Origin: Chloroflexota bacterium
GTDB taxonomy: Bacteria > Chloroflexota > Dehalococcoidia > GIF9 > AB-539-J10
Length of the DNA stretch: 11,256 bases
Reading direction: 5' to 3'
Assembly: GCA_015222255.1 (NCBI GenBank)
Contig: JADFUX010000113.1
Coordinates: 1 to 11,256 of the forward strand
The notes beneath the pieces are model-generated. The model was not told the DNA's origin. It made no database searches and saw only the letters and a list, made by a program, of their open reading frames with translations. Numbering within the stretch: position 1 is the first letter of the stretch; each line of letters begins with the position of its first letter. This document shows, piece after piece, positions 5,658-11,256 of the stretch. A program made the position numbers and the translations under genes.

Positions 5658-6956
5658 CTATTCATCCTCCTTTGTTTTCCTGTCATCGTTGCTGGTGGCT
5701 ATCTGTACCAGTCGGTCTATTGTCTTCTCAGTGTGGAGAGATTGCCCGATCGATTCTCTAACTTGGGGCAAGGAAAGGAATTTCTCCATTTTCTCTTTGT
5801 CCTGGCTGTCCCTTACAATCTCCCCCGCCTTATTATCCACTTCTGAGGCATCAACTTCAACTCTTTCCTCCTCAGCTACCTTGCCAATCACAAGAGCGTA
5901 GGTGACTCGCTTCTCGGCTACAGGGCGCAATTCCTCCCTGTGTTCCTCCATTGTCTTCCCGATCATCTTAAGGTAGTCCTCCAAACCTTTGATGTCTCCC
6001 CGAAAGCTTCTTGACTCATCCTCAAGAAGCTGATGAATCTCCCTATCCAGCAAAACGGGGGGATAATCCACGTCACTAAGCTCAGTGACGGCATCAAGTA
6101 CCTTTTGTCTAAACTGCGTGTGGTTTCTCTCTTCAGCTTTGGCCTTCAGATTCTCGCTTACTTGCTCTCGCATTGAAGCTAGATCCTCATAGCCAGCGCT
6201 CTTGGCAAAATCATCATCAAGCTCTGGTGAATTCATCTCCTTTACTTCGGTGACTATGGCCCTGCAGAAGCATTCCTTACCAGCGAATTCTGTGGTCCTG
6301 TGGTCACTCGGCATAACGATACTAAAGGTTCTTTCCTTATTCCTCTCCATCCCTTCCAAATTCTCGGCAAAGCCAGGCAAAGGATAAGGTAGATCTTTCA
6401 TCATCTCATATACCATGTCCTTATGTTTCAAAACCGACTTCCCCTCAACATCGGCTTCGATATCGAGGGTTATCAAGTCATTAAACTGAACGGGTCGGTC
6501 TACAGGCACCCATGTTCCATGCTCTTGCTGAAGCCGTCTTATGGCTGTCTCAACGTCCTCGGCACTGACCTCCGCAGTTTCAGGTTCAAGTCTCAACTCT
6601 CGATAATTACCGAGCTTGACTACAGGTCTGAGAGGGATAACAGCCTCTAAGATTACGGGATCGGTTTGGATAATATCTATTTGTGGTTGGTCGATAGCAT
6701 CAATCTTCTCTGATTCCACTGCTTGCCTGTAAAGCTGCGGTACTAAGCGCTCCAATGCCTCCTCAAGCAGGGTACCCTTACCTAAATGTTGCTCCAAAAC
6801 AGCACGAGGTGCTTTACCCCTGCGAAACCCGGGAACAGAGACCTTGCTAACCAGACGATGATAAGCCTCGTCCAAGGATTCCTCAAGCTCGCTTGTTTCA
6901 ACCTCTATGTTGAGCGTTAGTTGGCAATTTTCCATTTTCTCCGTAGTTATTTTCAT
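5658..6956 (-). CDS. tig: Trigger factor, ribosome-associated chaperone
   Basis: A 432-residue chaperone that binds the ribosome exit tunnel and shields emerging chains; its middle domain is a prolyl isomerase. The ribosome-binding domain is at about 1-115 with the signature loop GFRRGKAP at 43-50. The FKBP-like domain is at about 155-240, with FNDLITLDIEADVEGK and LPGFAENLEGMERNKERTF. A long charged helical C-terminal domain (about 250-420) forms the substrate cradle. Size and order are normal for the family. The ATG at 6956 is preceded on the minus strand by AGGCGGTGA at good distance. It starts 41 bases after mbl1 and ends one base before clpP, the common tig-clpP pairing. The acidic tail (TKEDE) is unremarkable. 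Confidence 0.96.
   Translation of the reverse strand: MKITTEKMENCQLTLNIEVETSELEESLDEAYHRLVSKVSVPGFRRGKAPRAVLEQHLGKGTLLEEALERLVPQLYRQAVESEKIDAIDQPQIDIIQTDPVILEAVIPLRPVVKLGNYRELRLEPETAEVSAEDVETAIRRLQQEHGTWVPVDRPVQFNDLITLDIEADVEGKSVLKHKDMVYEMMKDLPYPLPGFAENLEGMERNKERTFSIVMPSDHRTTEFAGKECFCRAIVTEVKEMNSPELDDDFAKSAGYEDLASMREQVSENLKAKAEERNHTQFRQKVLDAVTELSDVDYPPVLLDREIHQLLEDESRSFRGDIKGLEDYLKMIGKTMEEHREELRPVAEKRVTYALVIGKVAEEERVEVDASEVDNKAGEIVRDSQDKEKMEKFLSLPQVRESIGQSLHTEKTIDRLVQIATSNDDRKTKEDE
5666..5671 (-). promoter_or_regulatory. Ribosome binding site of clpP
   Basis: AGGAGG on the minus strand lies within the last codons of tig. Its 9-base spacing to the ATG at 5656 favours that start over the ATG at 5665, which directly abuts it. 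Confidence 0.7.
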
Positions 6957-6997
6957 GTTCTATCACCGCCTAAGAAATGGCTGGGATCACTCAAGAG

Positions 6998-7951
6998 TTA
7001 GTTCCCTTGACTGGCTTGACTTGCCTTCCCCTCACTCACTCTTCTGAAGTAATCAAGATAGCCAGCTACGGCTACTGGGAGCAACTTCTCGATGGCGTAA
7101 AGAGCTCTATCCTGCTGCACCACCTCTGGTTCATCCGGGCGCAGAGCAAAGATAATCTCTTTCACCTTCTCGCAAATACTCATTGGGTCATCATTCCTGG
7201 CTTGGTAGACCAGGTCGCTCCAGAATTTCAAGCTATCTCGGGCCATTTGTAGCATCTTATCTGGTGTCCTGCTCGTACCGAAATGAGCAAAGTATAGTAT
7301 TTCTAAAGGCAGTTGTCTCGCTTTTTCAATGGATTCGAGGGCTAATCTTAAATCAAAGTCATGTGGCAGCGTCTCTGGAAACAAGAATTCAGCCTCGGCA
7401 AAATACATCCCTATAGCATCTCCGGTAAATAGCCCTTTGTTTCTCTCTTCGTAAATGCATAGATGATGGTTGGCATGTCCCGGAGTATGAACAACCTTCA
7501 GCGTTTGCTGTGAGCTCAATTCTATCACAGCGCTATCGTCCACCGCCTCAACTCTTTCTGGCTCAATGGGAACCATTGAGCCATATCGCACCAACACCTC
7601 CTGGCCCATAACCTGGATGTTGCCAGCCATTAGCTTGCTGGGGTCGATCAAATGTTTAGCTCCTTTCGGGTGAACTAATACCTTGGCATAGGGCATCTCC
7701 TTGATTAAAATTCCAGCTCCTCCAGCATGATCCAAGTGGATATGCGTGACGACTATATAAGAGACTTCTTTAGGATCCACACCAAGCCGTTTGATTCCTT
7801 CGAGAATATGTGTAGCTGAATTCGGAGGGCCCGCGTCAATAAGTGCTTTTCTGTCCTCGTTGACAAAATAGGCTGCGGTTAAGTTAGGAATAAAGTCTTG
7901 TTCGGCATCTATGAGATAAACGTTCTCTGCTACTTCGCGAATTTCGCTCAT
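6998..7951 (-). CDS. Metallo-beta-lactamase-fold hydrolase, copy 1 of a tandem pair
   Basis: A 317-residue cytoplasmic protein (no signal peptide) of the broad COG0491-type MBL family. The full set of metal ligands expected for a two-metal site is visible: His70, His72, Asp74 and His75 in THIHLDHAGG, His159 in TPGHA, Asp178 in TGDAIG, and His223 in AHFG. This is the layout of glyoxalase II-like and lactonase-like hydrolases, but the sequence alone does not tell the substrate. The C-terminal part (230-317) is helical and likely covers the active site. It is a duplicate of the next gene upstream. The ATG at 7951 overlaps that gene's TGA (ATGA), with AAGGTG 4 bases before it. It lies in the aspS-tig-clpP operon, which hints at a housekeeping or stress role, but that is inference. 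Confidence 0.85.
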   Translation of the reverse strand: MSEIREVAENVYLIDAEQDFIPNLTAAYFVNEDRKALIDAGPPNSATHILEGIKRLGVDPKEVSYIVVTHIHLDHAGGAGILIKEMPYAKVLVHPKGAKHLIDPSKLMAGNIQVMGQEVLVRYGSMVPIEPERVEAVDDSAVIELSSQQTLKVVHTPGHANHHLCIYEERNKGLFTGDAIGMYFAEAEFLFPETLPHDFDLRLALESIEKARQLPLEILYFAHFGTSRTPDKMLQMARDSLKFWSDLVYQARNDDPMSICEKVKEIIFALRPDEPEVVQQDRALYAIEKLLPVAVAGYLDYFRRVSEGKASQASQGN

Positions 7952-8895
7952 TTTTCACCTTGCTTTCGTGCCCAGAACAGGTTTCCCTGTGTCCTCTTGA
8001 AGTAATCAACATAGCCAGCTACAGATTCGGTTGCCCAAGCAGCCCAGATATTATGACGAGCCACGTCGCCTCGAATAGGCTCTAACTCGGCATATACGAA
8101 TTCTTTCAAAGTCTCTACAGGATCACCTGCGCTATTCTTCATAGCTTGACGAATCACTTCGCCCCAGGTCTTTAGTTTGTCTTGAGCGACTCGTAGTATT
8201 TCCTCTACCTTTCTGCTGACACCGAAATGGCCAAAGTACAGTATTTCTAGTGGCAGTTGCTTGACTTTTTCAATGGATTCGAGAGCTAAGGTCAAATCAA
8301 AACTCGGCGCTGGAGTATCTACAAACAGAAACTGTGCTTCAGCAACATACTCCCCTATGGCATCACCGGCAAACAACCCTTTGTTTCTCTCTTCGTAAAG
8401 AGATAGATGGTGGTGGGCATGCCCCGGAGTGTAAACAACCTTCAATCTTTGTTGTGAGCTCAGTTCTATCACAGCGTTGTCATCCACCACCTCAACGTTT
8501 TCTGGGTTAACGGGGTTCATCAAGCCATATCGTTCCATCTCCTCTGGGCTTAGAACTTGCATGGCACTGCTGATTAGCTTGGTCGGATCGGTCAGGTGTT
8601 TAGCTCCCCTGGGGTGAACCAATACCTTGGCATAAGGCATTTCCTTGACTAGAGTTCCAGCTCCACCCGCATGGTCCAAGTGAATATGCGTAATAATTAT
8701 GTAGGACACTTCTTTAGGGTCGACGCCAAGTCGCTGAATTCCTTTGAGAATTGTGCTAGCCGAATTAGGACAGCCCGCGTCAATAAGCGCTTTTCTACCC
8801 TCGTTGACAAGATACGCCGCAGTCAATCTAGGGATAAAGCCTTCCTCAGTATCTATGAGATAAATGTTCTCGGCTACTTCACAAGGTCCGCTCAT
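7948..8895 (-). CDS. Metallo-beta-lactamase-fold hydrolase, copy 2 of a tandem pair
   Basis: A 315-residue protein with the same fold and numbering as its neighbour: His70, His72, Asp74, His75, His159, Asp178 and His223 are all kept. By an ungapped hand count the two copies agree at about 168 of the first 230 positions (73%). After 230 they diverge strongly. Differences cluster at 101-130, 192-198 and the C-terminal helices, where the substrate lid is expected, so the copies may act on different substrates. The ATG at 8895 is 5 bases after the aspS stop. GAGGAGG in the aspS end is about 20 bases upstream, too far for a standard site, so coupling to aspS translation is likely. No substrate is assigned. 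Confidence 0.85.
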   Translation of the reverse strand: MSGPCEVAENIYLIDTEEGFIPRLTAAYLVNEGRKALIDAGCPNSASTILKGIQRLGVDPKEVSYIIITHIHLDHAGGAGTLVKEMPYAKVLVHPRGAKHLTDPTKLISSAMQVLSPEEMERYGLMNPVNPENVEVVDDNAVIELSSQQRLKVVYTPGHAHHHLSLYEERNKGLFAGDAIGEYVAEAQFLFVDTPAPSFDLTLALESIEKVKQLPLEILYFGHFGVSRKVEEILRVAQDKLKTWGEVIRQAMKNSAGDPVETLKEFVYAELEPIRGDVARHNIWAAWATESVAGYVDYFKRTQGNLFWARKQGEK

Positions 8896-8900
8896 TTGAC

Positions 8901-10694
8901 TCAGATTTTGATGGCCTCCTCATCTTTTAGTCTGAGGTTCAGCTCATCAAGCTGCTCTTCAGGAACCTGTGAAGGAGCGTCAAACATTACGTCGGCGGCA
9001 TTTTGGTTCTTGGGAAAAGCAATTACTTCTCTGATAGTTTGCTCCCCAGCCAGCAGCATTACCAGGCGGTCTAAGCCTATGGCGATACCACCATGGGGTG
9101 GAGCGCCGTATTCCATGGCTCTGAGAAGGGTTCCGAAGCGGTTTTCCATTTCCTCCTCGCTATAACCAAGGAGACCAAACACTTTCTCTTGAAGCTTGCG
9201 CTCGTGATTCCTGATGCTACCACTGCCAAGCTCGCACCCATTGCATACAACATCATAATGGCGGGCTGTAACTCTAGATGGTTCTGTATCGAGCAATACG
9301 AGGTCCTCCTGTCGAGGAGCAGTGAAGGGGTGATGTGTGCTTTCCCAACGATTTGTTGCCGCGTTCCATTCCAATAAAGGAAAATCAACTATGAAGGCAA
9401 AGGCGAGCAGGTTAGCGTCCGTCGTGTCAAGTCGACCTGCCATCTCTTGGCGCAGCTCGCTGAGTGCTTTGTTAGTCACTTCCTCTTTATCAGCCACTAT
9501 GAGTAAGAGGTCACCTGGCTTTGTTTCAAATCTAGCGCCTATGCCTTCCAACTGACCTTGAGTCAAATACTTGGCGACTGCTGACTTGACTTTGTCCAAC
9601 GATGAGCTTCCGCCCGTGAAAGCCATGGTAGCTAAGCCTTCAGCCCCAAAACCCTTCGCAAGATTAACTAGTTCGTCAAGTTGATGGCGCGTGTAATGGG
9701 CACACTGGGGAACACATATTCCTTTCACCTTGCCACCTGTCTCAACAACACCGCGGAAAACGTCAAAGTCGGTGTGAGCAGCAATATCAGAAATGTCCTT
9801 AAGCTCCATTCCAAAACGCAGGTCTGGCTTGTCGGTACCATAGTGCTCCAGCGCCTCATTGTAGGATAGACGAGGAAAAGGTTTCAGCACCTGCATTTCA
9901 GGCTTAACCGTTTCCACAAGTGAAGTGAAAAGCTCTTCCATGAGCCCAAGTATGTCCTCTTCGTCTACGAAGCTCATTTCTAAATCAAGCTGGGTAAATT
10001 CAGGTTGGCGATCGGCTCTCAAATCTTCATCCCGAAAGCAACGAGCCATTTGGAAATACTTTTCGAAGCCGGCTACCATGAGAATCTGTTTGAGCTGCTG
10101 AGGAGATTGGGGAAGAGCATAAAACTTGCCTGGATTGAGGCGACTAGGTACAAGATAATCTCGGGCCCCTTCTGGAGTGCTCTTAATTAAGATAGGCGTT
10201 TCAATCTCGATAAAGCCCTTGGCATCAAAGAAGTCACGGAAGAACTTCACCACTCGGTGACGCAGGACAAGGTTATCTTTTGTTCGGGCTCTTCTCAGGT
10301 ATAGATAGCGATGCTTCAGGCAAAGGCTTTCCTCAACTTCCACATCGTCATTTATGTAGAATGGTGGCGTTTTTGCTGGATTAAGAATGGTAGCTTCGTT
10401 AGCCGTAACCTCAAGCGCTCCGGTCGCCAATTTTGGGTTTTGAGTTCCCGCAGGACGTGGGACAACTTCCCCAGTAACTTGAATTACGTATTCATTGCGA
10501 AGCGAATCAGCAATACAATACGCCTTCTCCGAGGTTCGAGGGTTGAAGACCACCTGGACTATACCTGCGCTATCTCGTAGGTCAATGAATGCCATGCCGC
10601 CATGGTCACGACGCCTGTGTACCCAGCCAGCAAGTGTCACTGTTTGCCCAACGTGCTTTTCCCTTAGTTCACCACAGCTATGACTCTTAAGCAA
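8901..10694 (-). CDS. aspS: Aspartyl-tRNA synthetase, bacterial type, probably non-discriminating
   Basis: A 597-residue class II synthetase that charges tRNA-Asp. The N-terminal OB-fold anticodon domain (about 1-105) contains GWVHRRRDHGG at 23-33. Motif 1 and the flexible region follow, with GFIEIETPIL and STPEGARDY (160-180). Motif 2 is FRDEDLRADRQPEFTQLD at 220-237, a GAD-type insertion comes after it, and motif 3 is GLDRL at 540-544. I start at TTG 10694: it gives LKSHSCGELR directly before the OB fold, GGAG sits 6 bases upstream, and the length is that of the family. The open frame runs 375 bases further upstream, but that part is antisense to the crotonase start and unlike any synthetase. 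His31 and Gly83 match the pair linked to charging of tRNA-Asn as well. It is probably the first gene of the operon. Confidence 0.95.
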   Translation of the reverse strand: MLKSHSCGELREKHVGQTVTLAGWVHRRRDHGGMAFIDLRDSAGIVQVVFNPRTSEKAYCIADSLRNEYVIQVTGEVVPRPAGTQNPKLATGALEVTANEATILNPAKTPPFYINDDVEVEESLCLKHRYLYLRRARTKDNLVLRHRVVKFFRDFFDAKGFIEIETPILIKSTPEGARDYLVPSRLNPGKFYALPQSPQQLKQILMVAGFEKYFQMARCFRDEDLRADRQPEFTQLDLEMSFVDEEDILGLMEELFTSLVETVKPEMQVLKPFPRLSYNEALEHYGTDKPDLRFGMELKDISDIAAHTDFDVFRGVVETGGKVKGICVPQCAHYTRHQLDELVNLAKGFGAEGLATMAFTGGSSSLDKVKSAVAKYLTQGQLEGIGARFETKPGDLLLIVADKEEVTNKALSELRQEMAGRLDTTDANLLAFAFIVDFPLLEWNAATNRWESTHHPFTAPRQEDLVLLDTEPSRVTARHYDVVCNGCELGSGSIRNHERKLQEKVFGLLGYSEEEMENRFGTLLRAMEYGAPPHGGIAIGLDRLVMLLAGEQTIREVIAFPKNQNAADVMFDAPSQVPEEQLDELNLRLKDEEAIKI

Positions 10695-10700
10695 AGGAAT

Positions 10701-10704
10701 CTCC
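10701..10704 (-). promoter_or_regulatory. Ribosome binding site of aspS
   Basis: GGAG on the minus strand, followed by 6 bases (ATTCCT) and then TTG at 10694. This supports the rare TTG start, for which no ATG or GTG alternative lies near the OB-fold start. Confidence 0.6.
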
Positions 10705-10721
10705 GCTGAATTTATCCGATG

Positions 10722-10751
10722 ATTATAGCTTATGAAGAGCTCTCTATTCAA
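10722..10751 (-). promoter_or_regulatory. Promoter of the aspS operon
   Basis: On the minus strand TTGAAT (10751-10746) is separated by 18 bases from a perfect TATAAT (10727-10722). The start site would be near 10715, giving a leader of about 20 bases before the TTG. There is no room for a T-box or other riboswitch in that leader. This is the best sigma-70-type promoter in the window. Confidence 0.65.
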
Positions 10752-10752
10752 A

Positions 10753-10784
10753 TGGAGTGAGCTTATGTTGTTGCCCTCACTCCA
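10753..10784. repeat. 9-base inverted repeat upstream of the aspS promoter
   Basis: TGGAGTGAG (10753-10761) and CTCACTCCA (10776-10784) are perfect inverted copies around a 14-base spacer. The inner edge lies 1 base from the aspS -35 box. It could be a site for a dimeric regulator or a cruciform; it is not followed by a T-run, so it is not a standard terminator. Confidence 0.5.
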
Positions 10785-10856
10785 GCTCAATGTGTAAGCA
10801 GAAGGGTATAAGGCCATACATTCATGGGTTGGAAAAGGATGGCGCCTGTTACCAGC

Positions 10857-10875
10857 GGACACGCTTGTAGTGTCC
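10857..10875. promoter_or_regulatory. Operator-like inverted repeat upstream of the crotonase gene
   Basis: GGACAC (10857-10862) and GTGTCC (10870-10875) form a perfect inverted repeat with a 7-base spacer, overlapping where a -35 box for the TATAAT at 10895 would lie. Size and place fit a dimeric repressor such as a TetR-type fatty-acid regulator, but no regulator gene is in view. Confidence 0.4.
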
Positions 10876-10900
10876 TGCCAGTGAGAAGTTAGGCTATAAT
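10871..10900 (+). promoter_or_regulatory. Candidate promoter of the crotonase gene
   Basis: TATAAT at 10895-10900 matches the -10 consensus fully. Upstream at 18 bases stands TGTCCT, a poor -35, so the promoter may need an activator or be repressed through the inverted repeat that overlaps it. The leader to the ATG would be about 30 bases. Confidence 0.5.
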
Positions 10901-10922
10901 TGAGAAGATAGAAAGGGTCAAT

Positions 10923-10930
10923 AAGGAGGT
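10923..10930 (+). promoter_or_regulatory. Ribosome binding site of the crotonase gene
   Basis: AAGGAGGT, a near-perfect Shine-Dalgarno, 5 bases before the ATG at 10936. The strongest such site in the window; it settles the start and suggests efficient translation. Confidence 0.8.
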
Positions 10931-10935
10931 CAGCT

Positions 10936-11256
10936 ATGAAGTATGAAACCGTTATTCTAGAGAAAAAGGAAAACATTGCCACCATTACCTTGAACCGCCC
11001 TGAGAAGCTAAATGCTGTAAATGACAAGATGGCGGAAGAGCTGGTTGATGTTTTTAGTGTAGTAGACAAGGATGATGATATCAGAGTGGTAGTAATGACT
11101 GGGGCGGGACGTGCCTTCTCTGCGGGGGCGGATATCCAGGAGTTTTTCCTAACGAAGATAGAGGAAAGAAAGAAAGGGATAAGTCAGAATCCGACAAACG
11201 ACGTGCTTGAGCTGATGCCTCTGGCTCTAGCAAGAGTGACCAAGCCCGTGATTGCC
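10936..11256 (+). CDS. Enoyl-CoA hydratase/isomerase (crotonase family), N-terminal part
   Basis: The first 107 residues of a crotonase-fold protein, cut by the window end. Family features visible are the N-terminal strand pair ENIATITLNRPEKLNAV (12-28), the first oxyanion-hole segment GAGRAFSAGADIQEF (56-70), and ARVTKPVIA (99-107), which in this family leads into the second oxyanion-hole helix. The catalytic glutamates would lie beyond the window, so hydratase, isomerase or another acyl-CoA activity cannot be told apart. It is cytoplasmic by family. It is transcribed divergently from aspS with its own promoter and strong ribosome site, so it is not part of the aspS operon. Confidence 0.93.
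   Translation, partial: MKYETVILEKKENIATITLNRPEKLNAVNDKMAEELVDVFSVVDKDDDIRVVVMTGAGRAFSAGADIQEFFLTKIEERKKGISQNPTNDVLELMPLALARVTKPVIA

Noticed and set aside
5657..5686. Longer clpP starts at 5665 and 5686
   Set aside because: The ATG at 5665 abuts AGGAGG with no spacing and the ATG at 5686 overlaps the tig end without a site; 5656 has ideal spacing.
8671..9165. Plus-strand frame of 164 codons
   Set aside because: It is antisense to aspS and the second MBL gene, both of which have full family motifs.
10695..11069. N-terminal extension of the aspS frame to an ATG at 11069
   Set aside because: The extra 125 residues have no synthetase character, run antisense to the crotonase start and its promoter, and the TTG at 10694 has a proper ribosome site and gives the family length.

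Overview
The window looks like a chromosomal segment of a free-living bacterium with moderate GC. Gene content and family variants (short SppA, fused AroKB, crotonase, COG0491-type metallo-hydrolases) recall Chloroflexota, perhaps Dehalococcoidia. That placement is an impression from protein style, not a computed assignment. Every long ORF is intact, and no insertion sequence, CRISPR array, rRNA or tRNA was found.

Left part (1-4772, plus strand): a shikimate-pathway operon. It holds the C-terminal end of shikimate dehydrogenase (aroE), a short SppA-type signal peptide peptidase, chorismate synthase (aroC), a small hicA/hicB toxin-antitoxin pair, and a fused shikimate kinase/3-dehydroquinate synthase (aroKB). 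The junctions aroE/sppA and sppA/aroC overlap, and hicA starts 13 bases after aroC. A 228-base gap with a candidate promoter precedes aroKB. AroB and AroK, AroE and AroC supply four of the seven steps to chorismate. The peptidase and the toxin-antitoxin pair are functional strangers in the operon.

Middle (4669-5053): a convergent intergenic stretch with no recognisable large gene. It contains a possible 31-codon single-span membrane peptide on the minus strand just after clpP and a 35-codon ORF overlapping the aroKB stop.

Right part (4937-10694, minus strand, transcribed right to left): aspS, two tandem metallo-beta-lactamase-fold hydrolases that are clear duplicates, trigger factor (tig) and clpP. 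The first two junctions are 5 bases apart and a 4-base overlap, mbl1 to tig is 41 bases, and tig to clpP is 1 base. This looks like one operon read from a good promoter at 10722-10751. The group joins tRNA charging, nascent-chain folding and proteolysis. No clpX follows clpP. The far right (10936-11256, plus) is the start of a divergent enoyl-CoA hydratase/isomerase gene with its own TATAAT box and strong Shine-Dalgarno.

The most interesting signal is a pair of short REP-like dispersed-repeat copies (1924-1974 and 3506-3541, opposite orientation) lying in frame inside two shikimate genes. One encodes an extra loop in AroC. The other encodes the linker exactly at the AroK/AroB fusion joint. 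The AspRS also carries the His31/Gly83 pair typical of non-discriminating enzymes.
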